A stretch of DNA of 31,486 nucleotides, taken from positions 1-31,486 of IMG/VR virus record IMGVR_UViG_3300035664_000053. One strand, written 5' to 3'. Below the pieces are notes generated by a model that ran no database searches, was not told the origin of the DNA, and worked only from the letters and a program-made list of their open reading frames with translations. Position numbers and translations under genes: made by a program. This document shows positions 19,901 through 27,841 of this stretch, in pieces. Position 1 is the first letter of the stretch. Each line of letters starts with the position of its first letter. This DNA is from a virus.

Positions 19901-22900
19901 TGCACATGATATTCCTTTTATTGGACCAAGATCAATAAGAGCATCAGATACTTTAGATTTTAGACCAAGAGTTTCAGTATTTACCTCGACCACATCATCT
20001 CCATTTGATTTTACTTCCAGAAATTTTGCTGCTACCGAACCATCCCATATTTTATCTCCAAATGAGAGTTCATTACTAGGATATGATTATTACCTAGCAA
20101 GAATTGATAAATTATATCTTGACAAACTTGGAAATTTTGTTCTTGAAAAAGGAATATCTTCAAAAGATCCTAAGGCACCAAATAAAAATGACGCAGTAAT
20201 GGAGATTGCGACTATCAAATTGCCACCATACCTCTATAATCCAGCGAATGCTACTGTTACATTAATGGATAATAGAAGATATACAATGAGAGATATCGGT
20301 TTGATTGAAGACAGAGTTGAAAATCTAGAAAGAGTTACTTCTTTATCACTACTTGAAGTAAATACTCAAACTTTACAAATACAAGATGCGGATGGAAATA
20401 ATAGATTTAAGAGTGGATTTTTCGTAGATGATTTTAAAAATTATAGATTTATTAATAGAGGATTATCTTCTATCAGGATCAATAGTGCGGCAAATGAATT
20501 AACTCCGATTATTAGTAGGAATTCACTTAAATCTCAAATTGCTCCGGCAACTGCAATCATTGATGAAAACTTAGATTTATCACAAAATTTTGAATTATTA
20601 GATCCAAATGTTCAAAAAACAGGAAAGGCGGTAACTTTAAAGTATGAATCTATTGGATGGATAGAGCAAGCATTCGCAACTACGGTTGAAAATGTAAATC
20701 CATTTAATGTTATTGTTTATAGTGGTGATATTAAATTAAGTCCTGAAATTGATAATTGGGTCAGAACAGTTCAACTTCCAGATAGAAATATTAGTATAAC
20801 CTTAAATTCTAGTAGAACAGTTACTCAAAATTTGACGAGTAATGTTTTTGTTGAATTAACTCCAATTAATTCTCAAACAAATGAAACTATTAATTTACCT
20901 AGAATTATCGGGAGAGGAAATAGAACTGAAACAAATTCTACTAATACTATAACATCTTCAACTGCAACTAATACTACTGTTAGTTTTTCTCAGGCAAGTA
21001 ATTTTGATACGGTAAGTAACACGGATACTACAATAAGAAATGTCTTAGTATCTTCATCAAATGAATCTTTTATGAGATCCAGAAATACTCAGTTTTCTGC
21101 ATCTAATCTTAAACCATCTACAAGATTTTATCAATTTCTTGATGGGAATAGCGGGGTAGATTTTATCCCGAAATTAGTTGAAATAGCAAATGATAGTACT
21201 TTGAGTAATTATGGGTCTTCCAATGCATTTATAGTCGGTGAGACTGTTATTGGTACAATTGGTGGTAGCAATTTAATTACATTTAGAGTTGCGACACCAA
21301 ATCATAAGTATGGTCCATATAATTCACCATCTACGACATATACGATTAATCCGTATATTAGGGAAGAATCCATAGCATCTGCATATAGTCAATCATCAAA
21401 AATTCTTAATATTGATGTCGTATCATTGTCAGAAGAAGCTCAAGGCAAGTATTCAGGATATTTGCTTAAAGGTATGCAATTAGTTGGACAAACTAGTGGT
21501 GCAGTGGCATACGTAAAAGACCTCAGATTAATTTCTGATAATTTTGGCGATTTGATTGGAGCATTTTATTTAAGAGATCCAAATACAATTCCAACCCCAA
21601 CCGTTAGAATTGCTACTGGAACTAAGACATTTAAATTAACTTCAAGTTCAACAAATGATCCTGGACTACCAGGAAGTACTGATAATTCATCAGCTGAAGT
21701 AAATTATAATTCTGATGGAACTCTTGAACAGTGGGAAAATGTTGTTACTGCAACAACAAAAAATCTAACGACAAATACAATAACTAATCTGACCACAAAC
21801 ACAACAACCTCACAAACAACAATAAACACTCACACTAGAACAACAGTTCAGAGATTTGTTGATCCTCTTGCACAAACTTTTGTTGTTGGTGGAAATGTGG
21901 AGGCACCTTCTCCAACATCTTCTAATGATGATGTAAACGGAGCATTTTTAACTGCTGTTGATTTATTCTTTGCTAAAAAAGATAGTGGAAATGCACCGGT
22001 AAAAGTTGAAATAAGAACAGTTGAATTAGGGACCCCAACAAGAGTCGTTATTGGAAATTCAGTTACGTTGAGACCAAATCAGGTAAATGTTTCCAATGAT
22101 GCTTCTATTGCAACAAAAGTTACTTTTGATGAACCAATTTATTTGCCACCCGGTAGAGAATATGCCGTCGTTATTATATCGGAAAATAGCGATCAATATG
22201 AAATGTGGACGGCAATTATGGGAGAAAAAACTGTAAACACTAAGGATTTACCTGATGTAGATGCCGTAACATATTCTAAACAATTCTCTATGGGAAGTTT
22301 GTTTAAATCTCAAAATGGATCTATCTGGACGGCAAATCAGTATCAAGATCTTAAATTTAAACTTTATAAAGCACAATTTGTATCTCCAACAGGAACTGCA
22401 TTTTTCTATAATCCTACTTTAGATGAAAGTAATGGTTATGTTCAGACATTAGGAAATAATCCTTTAACAACATTACCTAAAACATCTATTATTGGAATTA
22501 CGACAACAACAAATTCATCATTGATTAGTGCTTTGAGTGTTGGTAGAAAAATTGTTGATGGATCTAAAAATTATGTTTATGGTTATGTTGTTGGATCTGG
22601 AAGTTCTGTAAGTAGTGTCGGTATCACCACTGGTGGATTAAATTATGCAAACGGAAGCGTTCAAACTTATAATATTACTGGAAATGGATCTGGATTAAGA
22701 TTAAATATCACTACCGGAAATGGAGTTATAACTGGTGTTGCTGTTTCTAGTGCATACCGAGGAAATGGATATGCAATTGGAGATGTTGTTGGAATTGTAA
22801 CCTCTTCAGTTTCAAGTAATACTGGAAAAGATGCAAGAATTACTATTAGTGCAATTGGAAATAGTCTTGATACATTATACCTATCAAATGTTCAGGGTGA

Positions 22901-24347
22901 ATCATTTACTGTTGGTGCTGGATTAAGTTATTATAATAATTCGGGACAAATAGTATCTCTTGCAAGCACTTCAATTAGAAGTCATTTTAGTCCAACAAAT
23001 CAAAATTCGGGCAATTATATAAGAGTCCAACATTTTGATCATGGAATGTATGGAAACACCAATAAAATTAGAGTTGGTAATGTTGAATCTAGTATTGCAC
23101 CAGTTTCTATTACAACAAAATTAATTTCTTCATCCGTATCAATTTTTGTTGCAATTGGTGATACATCAAACTTTAATACTTTTGAAGGGGTTGCTGTAAG
23201 TGCTTCTAATCCAGGATATGTCAAAATTGGCAATGAAATTATTAGATATGAATCTATAGGCACTGGTTCACTAGGAACTATTACTAGAGGAATTGATTCT
23301 ACTGTTCCAATTGACCATGAAGCAAATAGTTTAATGTACAAATATGAGTTAAATGGAATTTCTTTGAGGAGAATTAACAAAACTCACGATATTAGTGATT
23401 TGGATATTGGGTTGGATGGATACTATCTTGTAATTGATAGAAGTATAAATGGGGTTGATAGAAGTGCTGACGTGACAGGAAGACCTCAATTGCAATTTAC
23501 TTCAGAAGCAAACCTAGGAGGTTCTAAAGTTATTGCAAGTGAAAATATCCTATACAGTTCAATAGTTCCCACATATGATATTATTACTCCTGGTTCATCA
23601 ACTTCTGCTTCTGCGGCAATTAGGTCTGTCACTGGAACAAGTGTCAGTGGCAATGAAAGTTCATTCTTAGATAATGGTTTTGAACCAATTCAATTAAATA
23701 CTTTAAACAGACTAAAATCAGTAAGAATAGTTTGTTCTAAGGAAAATGAAACCGAGTATCTTGGAAATTTACCAAGGAATAAATCATTTACAACCGGAAT
23801 AACTTTAAATACTTCAGATTCTAATTTATCGCCTATCATCTTTTTAGATACTGCATTTACAGAATTTACTTCAAATCGTTTGAACAGTCCAATTTCTGAT
23901 TATGCATCTGATAGTAGATCTAATTCAATATTAGATGATCCACATGCTGCGGTGTATGTCTCAAGGACTGTAAATCTAGTTCAACCAGCAACTTCACTAA
24001 AAGTTATTTTATCAGCATATCGTCATGAGTCTGCAGATTTTAGAGTTCTATATAGTTTAATTAGACCCGATTCTTCTGAAATTGACCAATCATTTGAATT
24101 GTTCCCTGGATATGATAATTTAACTTATACAACCTCTGATGGATATGCCGTTATAGATTCTTCTAAAAATAGTGGAAGACCTGATACTTTTGTAAGTTCT
24201 AGTTTGGATAATGAATTTAAAGAATATGAATTTACAGCGGATAATCTTGGTCTATTTAATGGATATACAATCAAAATTGTAATGTCGGGGACTAGTCAAG
24301 CATATCCACCAAGGATTAAAGAACTTAGAACAATTGCAGTAAGATGA
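16959..24347 (+). CDS. Very large DUF4815-type virion structural protein (2462 aa)
   Basis: The N-terminus (NPYYDDFDSQKNFYKVLFKP, then QARELTTLQSILQDQ and FGSHIFKEGS) matches the DUF4815 family of phage virion proteins. Further features in order: a coiled-coil-like segment RDIGLIEDRVENLERVTS at about 1110-1130, Asn/Thr-rich low-complexity linkers at about 1321-1362 and 1599-1632, a conserved block starting DPLAQTF at 1635, a GGxNY/GNGY repeat block near 1895-1945, an IGNEIIRYES repeat at about 2090, and a conserved C-terminal region (DDPHAAVYVS, then ELFPGYDNL). It takes the place of T4 genes 9-12 between gp8 and gp13, so a baseplate/fibre-anchor role is likely, but which T4 part it replaces is unknown. 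The ATG follows the gp8 stop through a run of A residues and has no Shine-Dalgarno. Confidence 0.92.
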   Translation: MAQKTDLNINPYYDDFDSQKNFYKVLFKPGYPVQARELTTLQSILQDQVKSFGSHIFKEGSMVIPGNIAYDGNFNAVKLNPTNFGVDISLYIDNFIGKKIIGQISGTTAIVQYVSYPDDINVEDLTIYVKYLDSDNNFEFNPFEDGESLTAEENITYGNTTINAGTPFASLISLNATSIGSAASIGDGIYFIRGYFVNVSKQTIILDNYTNTPSYRVGLKIDELIISAKDDSSLYDPSKGFTNYAAPGADRFKIDLTLTKKLLSDTNDTDFIELLRVENGKTKIIETKTQYNLIKDYIAARTYDESGDYTVEPFNVSVNNSLNDRLGNNGLFFDTETTEQGDTPSDDLMCLKISPGKAYVRGYDVDKISTTIVDVSKPRDTESIQNANIPFEMGNIIRVNNVHGVPKTRDVVYLYNELNSTGGTQPISAPIGIARVYNFNLTDAAYFEASTNWDLYLYDIQTYTDIVLNSTISSAELPETSFVKGKSSGASGYATVGDGGDVIYLRQTSGTFSVGEQLLINGLDFPRTIKSVTAYSTEDIKSVYQEATLLGLPVDFTADCLLERFNFPNGVTQATISGGNTLVSPGKFFTGIKVDSIIRYQTTTGDETFNRVTAVSPTGTSLTISATPGVAGIYSGSVTNGTYSNIFIGAPIIRNENSGFLYAQLPDSNISSVNLSDSLLTLSYQITGEQTDGAGTLSFGTSQVTGISSAFFAPFDEERYSVHYSDGTTATITSDQFSFAGNSVVISGLFPSESNIVVNTTLIKNGIRSKIKTYNRSQILTVSKSKYIQSGTSDNSSVNDGLTYNQYYGLRVQDEEISLNYPDVVKILAIYESFDSSAPTLDQIQFSSSANVSTNAIIGENIFGSTSKAIARIVSKPSTNVLGVVYLNSERFSEAETVTFNESNIITEIQSITLGKYKDITNSYTLNKGQKDQYCDYSRIVRNKSTVEPSKQLLVVFDYYSIPSNDGGDVLTVLSYDKDRFAHDIPFIGPRSIRASDTLDFRPRVSVFTSTTSSPFDFTSRNFAATEPSHILSPNESSLLGYDYYLARIDKLYLDKLGNFVLEKGISSKDPKAPNKNDAVMEIATIKLPPYLYNPANATVTLMDNRRYTMRDIGLIEDRVENLERVTSLSLLEVNTQTLQIQDADGNNRFKSGFFVDDFKNYRFINRGLSSIRINSAANELTPIISRNSLKSQIAPATAIIDENLDLSQNFELLDPNVQKTGKAVTLKYESIGWIEQAFATTVENVNPFNVIVYSGDIKLSPEIDNWVRTVQLPDRNISITLNSSRTVTQNLTSNVFVELTPINSQTNETINLPRIIGRGNRTETNSTNTITSSTATNTTVSFSQASNFDTVSNTDTTIRNVLVSSSNESFMRSRNTQFSASNLKPSTRFYQFLDGNSGVDFIPKLVEIANDSTLSNYGSSNAFIVGETVIGTIGGSNLITFRVATPNHKYGPYNSPSTTYTINPYIREESIASAYSQSSKILNIDVVSLSEEAQGKYSGYLLKGMQLVGQTSGAVAYVKDLRLISDNFGDLIGAFYLRDPNTIPTPTVRIATGTKTFKLTSSSTNDPGLPGSTDNSSAEVNYNSDGTLEQWENVVTATTKNLTTNTITNLTTNTTTSQTTINTHTRTTVQRFVDPLAQTFVVGGNVEAPSPTSSNDDVNGAFLTAVDLFFAKKDSGNAPVKVEIRTVELGTPTRVVIGNSVTLRPNQVNVSNDASIATKVTFDEPIYLPPGREYAVVIISENSDQYEMWTAIMGEKTVNTKDLPDVDAVTYSKQFSMGSLFKSQNGSIWTANQYQDLKFKLYKAQFVSPTGTAFFYNPTLDESNGYVQTLGNNPLTTLPKTSIIGITTTTNSSLISALSVGRKIVDGSKNYVYGYVVGSGSSVSSVGITTGGLNYANGSVQTYNITGNGSGLRLNITTGNGVITGVAVSSAYRGNGYAIGDVVGIVTSSVSSNTGKDARITISAIGNSLDTLYLSNVQGESFTVGAGLSYYNNSGQIVSLASTSIRSHFSPTNQNSGNYIRVQHFDHGMYGNTNKIRVGNVESSIAPVSITTKLISSSVSIFVAIGDTSNFNTFEGVAVSASNPGYVKIGNEIIRYESIGTGSLGTITRGIDSTVPIDHEANSLMYKYELNGISLRRINKTHDISDLDIGLDGYYLVIDRSINGVDRSADVTGRPQLQFTSEANLGGSKVIASENILYSSIVPTYDIITPGSSTSASAAIRSVTGTSVSGNESSFLDNGFEPIQLNTLNRLKSVRIVCSKENETEYLGNLPRNKSFTTGITLNTSDSNLSPIIFLDTAFTEFTSNRLNSPISDYASDSRSNSILDDPHAAVYVSRTVNLVQPATSLKVILSAYRHESADFRVLYSLIRPDSSEIDQSFELFPGYDNLTYTTSDGYAVIDSSKNSGRPDTFVSSSLDNEFKEYEFTADNLGLFNGYTIKIVMSGTSQAYPPRIKELRTIAVR

Positions 24348-24544
24348 TTAGAGTAAAAGGACACCAAAATCTTTACAGAGATGAAAATAGTGGGGCTATA
24401 GTTAATTGTGATTCTGTTTCTTATAACCAGTATCTTAATACAATCTATAATAGAGATTTTCAAAAGAAAGAATTGGACAAAATGAAGCAGGACATTGATG
24501 AAATTAAATCTTTATTGAAGGAATTATTAAATGGACCCAAATGA
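24344..24544 (+). CDS. Small conserved protein with C-terminal coiled coil (66 aa)
   Basis: The ATG overlaps the stop of the 2462-aa gene (ATGA). The N-terminal half reads MIRVKGHQNLYRDENSGAI and NCDSVSYNQYL, a pattern I recall from short conserved genes next to tail genes in cyanophages. The second half is a charged heptad-like helix (KKELDKMKQDIDEIKSLLKELL), which predicts oligomerisation or binding to a helical partner. Its 3' end overlaps the next small gene by 14 bases. The tight overlaps on both sides indicate one translational unit with the large structural gene, so a baseplate accessory or assembly role is plausible but not shown. Confidence 0.85.
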   Translation: MIRVKGHQNLYRDENSGAIVNCDSVSYNQYLNTIYNRDFQKKELDKMKQDIDEIKSLLKELLNGPK

Positions 24545-24701
24545 AATTGAATTAAAAACTATTGATAAATTATTTGAATATGAAAAACATTCTAGATTTA
24601 TAGATGAATTAAGTATTGAAGAGTTGAAAAATTTTTCAAAACTTTATTGCAAATTATACCTAAGACAGCAAGAAGTTTTAGCAACTATGAGTAAGATATA
24701 A
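24531..24701 (+). CDS. Small helical protein (56 aa), function unknown
   Basis: The frame runs from ATG 24531, inside the end of the preceding gene in another frame, to TAA at 24699-24701. The stop lies within the next late promoter. The product (MDPNEIELKTIDKLFEYEKH at the start) is rich in Leu, Glu and Lys and looks wholly alpha-helical, with a single Cys. GAAGG at 24518-24522 lies nine bases before the ATG and may act as a ribosome binding site. The 14-base overlap with the previous gene and exact filling of the space up to the promoter support it as real. I cannot assign a function; with its neighbour it may form a small helical accessory complex. Confidence 0.75.
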   Translation: MDPNEIELKTIDKLFEYEKHSRFIDELSIEELKNFSKLYCKLYLRQQEVLATMSKI

Positions 24702-24704
24702 ATA
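24697..24704 (+). promoter_or_regulatory. T4-type late promoter (TATAAATA) for the 24727 gene onward
   Basis: An exact TATAAATA overlaps the stop of the 56-aa gene. The predicted start of transcription is near 24710, giving a leader of roughly 17 bases before ATG 24727. It would serve the two small beta-rich genes and probably gp13 and gp14. Confidence 0.75.
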
Positions 24705-24726
24705 AGTTGTAGAGCTAAAAAGATAG

Positions 24727-25068
24727 ATGGCAGCAGTATACGTAAATAATTTAGTCATCAATTCTGGTTCTGATTTTAGTCAGTCATTTACTTTGGAGGG
24801 ATCTGATAACTCCGCATTGAATTTGACTGGTTATCAAGTTAATGCTCAGATGAGAAAGTGGTCTGGAAGTTCTGCGGCAATAACTTTTACAACCGCAATT
24901 CTAGTTCCATCTACACAAGGGAAAATATTGATATCACTATCTTCCGCAAATACTACAAATATAAAGCCAGGAAGATATGTTTATGATGTAGTAATTACAA
25001 ATTCTTTAGGAATCAAAAATCGAGTTATTGAAGGAATGGTTCTCGTAAGAGAAGGAGTAACTAGGTAA
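24727..25068 (+). CDS. Small beta-sandwich-like virion protein (113 aa)
   Basis: The product (MAAVYVNNLVINSGSDFSQSF at the start) is composed of alternating short strands and Ser/Thr/Asn turns, as expected of an Ig-like or fibre-associated domain. The middle YQVNAQMRKWSGSSAAITFT and the closing YVYDVVITN / GMVLVREGVTR pattern is one I know from short structural proteins of cyanophages and other phages, similar in style to the BppU-type fibre N-terminal domains. It follows a late promoter, and its stop shares a base with the next ATG. A role as a baseplate or fibre connector is inference from composition and place between the large structural genes and the neck genes. Confidence 0.85.
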   Translation: MAAVYVNNLVINSGSDFSQSFTLEGSDNSALNLTGYQVNAQMRKWSGSSAAITFTTAILVPSTQGKILISLSSANTTNIKPGRYVYDVVITNSLGIKNRVIEGMVLVREGVTR

Positions 25069-25556
25069 TGTCTGATATAAAAGTAAAGGTCGATCAACAA
25101 AACGCAATTAAATCTAAAGTAGGACAACAAAATACGGTTAAAGTTATATCTAGCATTTCTGGATCATCTGGAGGTGGATTTGCTTTATATGCGGAAAATG
25201 TAATCGGCGGAATAGCATCAGTAACTTCACTTAATGTAAGTGGAATTTCTACTTTCGTAGGTCCTGCAGTATTTAACGACATTGTTTATATTAACAATGA
25301 CCTTTATATTGGAAATGATTTAATATTTGATGAATTTAGAGCAAGAAATGGTAATATAACAGGAATTCTTACTGTAGGGCAAGAGTTTTATTACCCTCTA
25401 GGACAACGTTATGGGGTAGCATATTTTGATCCAAATGATAAATTAGTTTCGACCGGAACAACTACAGTATCAATATCCGAAACTAACTATATACTTACAA
25501 CTGACAATTCAGGAATACCAACCTGGTCTAGTGTTATAGATGGAGGAACGTATTAG
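25068..25556 (+). CDS. Fibre-like virion structural protein (162 aa)
   Basis: The ATG overlaps the preceding TAA (TAATG), with AAGGAG at 25052-25057 upstream. After a Lys/Gln-rich start (KVKVDQQNAIKSKVGQQN, an imperfect internal repeat) and a Gly/Ser hinge (SGSSGGG), the protein has short strand repeats (GISTFVGPAVFNDIVYINND, then LYIGNDLIFD) typical of intertwined trimeric phage fibres. The C-terminal part (ILTTDNSGIPTWSSV) also looks like fibre tips. It is probably a short trimeric spike or fibre subunit, but no receptor-binding or chaperone domain can be named. Its last codon and TAG overlap the GTG start of gp13, so it is coupled to the neck genes. Confidence 0.8.
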   Translation: MSDIKVKVDQQNAIKSKVGQQNTVKVISSISGSSGGGFALYAENVIGGIASVTSLNVSGISTFVGPAVFNDIVYINNDLYIGNDLIFDEFRARNGNITGILTVGQEFYYPLGQRYGVAYFDPNDKLVSTGTTTVSISETNYILTTDNSGIPTWSSVIDGGTY

Positions 25557-26401
25557 TGTCTAAACCAGCAAGTAGACAAGATCTCATAGACTATTGCCTA
25601 AGACGCCTAGGTGCTCCTGTACTGGAGATTAACCTTGCCGACGATCAAATAGATGATTTAGTAGACGACGCCTTACAGTACTTCCAGGAGAGGCACTTTG
25701 ATGGCGTAGAAAGAATGTATCTAAAGTATCAATTAACTCAAGCAGATATTGATAGAGGTTCTGCCGAAAAAACAGGTGGTGTTGGATTAGTTACGACTAC
25801 AGGCACATCAACAAATATAAGTGGATTAGGAACTATAACTTCTAATTTTTACGAAACTTCAAATTTTATTCAAGTTCCAGATTCTGTAATCGGAATTGAA
25901 AAAGTATTTAAGTTTGATACTAGTTCAATTTCTCAAGGAATGTTCAGTATAAAATATCAATTATTTTTGAATGATTTATATTATTTTAATTCTGTTGATT
26001 TATTGCAATATTCTATGGTTAAATCTTATCTTGAGGACATTGACTTCCTATTATCAACAGATAAGCAAATTAGGTTTAATAAAAGACAAAATAGAATGTA
26101 TTTGGATATTGATTGGGGGGCACAGCAATTAGGAAACTTTTTAATAATTGATTGTTATAGAATTTTGGATCCAAATACCTTTACCAATGTTTATAATGAT
26201 AGTTTCTTGAAAAAATACTTAACCGCTACTATGAAAAGACAGTGGGGTCAAAATCTAATTAAATTTAGAGGAGTTAAGTTACCAGGAGGAATTGAATTGA
26301 ATGGTAGAGAATTATATGAAGATGCTGAAAGAGAACTAGCAGATATTAAGCAGAGAATGGCACTTGATTATGAATTACCACCTTACGACTTTATTGGATA
26401 G
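25556..26401 (+). CDS. 13: Neck protein gp13 (head completion)
   Basis: gp13 joins the head-completion ring that, with gp14, closes the filled capsid and receives the tail. The 281-aa product compares with 309 aa in T4 and has the conserved start SRQDLIDYCLRRLGAPV, then NLADDQIDDLVDDALQYF and the HFDGVERMYLKYQL segment. Its C-terminal part (LTATMKRQWGQNLIKF and GRELYEDAERELADIK) is also typical. The start is a GTG at 25556 that shares its G with the previous TAG, served by GGAGG at 25542-25546. The first 165 bases have visibly higher GC than the rest of the gene. gp14 follows after two bases. Confidence 0.95.
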   Translation: MSKPASRQDLIDYCLRRLGAPVLEINLADDQIDDLVDDALQYFQERHFDGVERMYLKYQLTQADIDRGSAEKTGGVGLVTTTGTSTNISGLGTITSNFYETSNFIQVPDSVIGIEKVFKFDTSSISQGMFSIKYQLFLNDLYYFNSVDLLQYSMVKSYLEDIDFLLSTDKQIRFNKRQNRMYLDIDWGAQQLGNFLIIDCYRILDPNTFTNVYNDSFLKKYLTATMKRQWGQNLIKFRGVKLPGGIELNGRELYEDAERELADIKQRMALDYELPPYDFIG

Positions 26402-26403
26402 TA

Positions 26404-27792
26404 ATGGCACTAAATCCCTTTTTTCTTCAAGGTTCACCAAACGAACAAAGACTTGTTCAGGAATTAATTAATGAGCAATTAAGAATTTATGGTGTAGAAG
26501 TAATTTATATTCCTAGAAAATTTGTAAGAAGAGAAACAATACTTAGAGAAATTTCTTCTTCAAAATTTGATGATAATTTTGCATTGGAAGCATATGTAAG
26601 TAATTATGAAGGTTATAGTGGCCAGGGAGATATTCTTACAAAATTTGGAATGAGTCTAAAAGATGACTTAAGTTTAATTATTTCCAAAGAGAGGTATGAA
26701 GATTTTATTTCTCCTTTCTTAAATTCGGAAGATGAAGAAGAAATTGCCTTATCATTAAGACCTAAAGAAGGAGATTTAGTATATTTTCCTTTGGGGCAAA
26801 GGTTATTTGAGGTTAAGTTTGTAGAGCACGAGCAACCATTTTATCAATTAGGTAAATTATATGTTTATGAACTGAAATGTGAATTATTTGAATATGAGGA
26901 TGAAGTTATTGATACTACAATTGATGAAATTGATACTCAAGTTCAGGAAGAGGGTTACATAACAACATTAAGTTTAATAGGTATTGGAAGAACTGCTGCA
27001 GCAACCACAACAATTGGAACTGGATATATTAAAAAAATTATCCTTAATAATGATGGATATGGATATACATCTCCACCTGTTGTAAGTATATCTTCTGCTC
27101 CTTTTGGAGGCACAAATGCAATTGCAGAAGCAATTACTGAAGTAAAATCTGGTTTTTATGCTATAAAAGAAATAGTTTTAATAAATGCTGGTTCTGGTTA
27201 TACTGTTGCTCCAAATATTTCTATTCTTGGAAATGGAATTGGTGCTGCCGCAACCTGCTCAATTGAAACTTCTCAATCTGGTGTTATTTCTGTAAATCTT
27301 TACGATAATGGTGTAGGATATTCAACAGCACCTTATGTAACTATTACTGGAATTGGTGTTGGGGAAACTGCAACGGCAATATCATCAGTTGTTGGTACTG
27401 CTCAGAGTGTGTCTTCTATTAAAATTACAAATCCAGGAAAGGGTTATGTAGTTGCTCCGTCAGTAAGTATCAATGCACCTCCGATTTTAACTGGAATTGG
27501 GACTTACATATTTAATGAGATTGTAACAGGATCTAGGTCTGGAACAACAGCTAGGGTTAAATCTTGGGATTTTGATACGAAGACACTTAAAGTTTCTTTT
27601 GTAGATAATGTAGCGTCTAGAGGATTTTTCCCAGGAGAAACAATTGCAGGATCAATTTCTAGTGCTAGATATTCCGTAAATACTTATGATAATTGGAATC
27701 CTTATGATAAGTATGGTGATAATTTGCAGATTCAGACTGAAGCGACATCTATTTTAGATTTTTCCGAATCTAATCCATTTGGTTCTTATTGA
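26404..27792 (+). CDS. 14: Neck protein gp14 with a repeat insertion
   Basis: gp14 forms the neck with gp13. The first 195 or so residues are the gp14 core: NPFFLQGSPNEQRLVQELI, then YGVEVIYIPRKF, FGMSLKDDLSLIIS, and the GDLVYFPLGQRLFEV and KLYVYELKCELFEYEDE segments. At 462 aa it is far longer than T4 gp14 (256 aa). Residues about 200-362 are four or five GxGY modules (for example GYGYTSPPVVSI, GSGYTVAPNISI, GVGYSTAPYVTI) of the kind found in the giant upstream protein, followed by a GTTARVKSWDFDTKTLKV module and a C-terminal SESNPFG tail. The insertion probably projects from the neck as a whisker-like decoration, which is inference. The start is ATG 26404, two bases after gp13. Confidence 0.93.
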   Translation: MALNPFFLQGSPNEQRLVQELINEQLRIYGVEVIYIPRKFVRRETILREISSSKFDDNFALEAYVSNYEGYSGQGDILTKFGMSLKDDLSLIISKERYEDFISPFLNSEDEEEIALSLRPKEGDLVYFPLGQRLFEVKFVEHEQPFYQLGKLYVYELKCELFEYEDEVIDTTIDEIDTQVQEEGYITTLSLIGIGRTAAATTTIGTGYIKKIILNNDGYGYTSPPVVSISSAPFGGTNAIAEAITEVKSGFYAIKEIVLINAGSGYTVAPNISILGNGIGAAATCSIETSQSGVISVNLYDNGVGYSTAPYVTITGIGVGETATAISSVVGTAQSVSSIKITNPGKGYVVAPSVSINAPPILTGIGTYIFNEIVTGSRSGTTARVKSWDFDTKTLKVSFVDNVASRGFFPGETIAGSISSARYSVNTYDNWNPYDKYGDNLQIQTEATSILDFSESNPFGSY

Positions 27793-27795
27793 TAC

Positions 27796-27803
27796 TATAA
27801 ATA
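27796..27803 (+). promoter_or_regulatory. T4-type late promoter (TATAAATA) for gp15-gp16
   Basis: An exact TATAAATA begins four bases after the gp14 stop. The predicted transcription start is near 27809, some 33 bases before the apparent gp15 start. The leader contains a three-codon ATG minicistron (27816-27827). Confidence 0.75.
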
Positions 27804-27841
27804 CATAATACGGTAATGATTGAATAAACGGGTATAGAAAA

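Noticed and set aside
24531-24544. Programmed frameshift joining the 66-aa and 56-aa genes
   Set aside because: The 14-base overlap has no slippery heptamer, and the second frame has its own ATG with an upstream purine-rich GAAGG. Simple overlap is enough.
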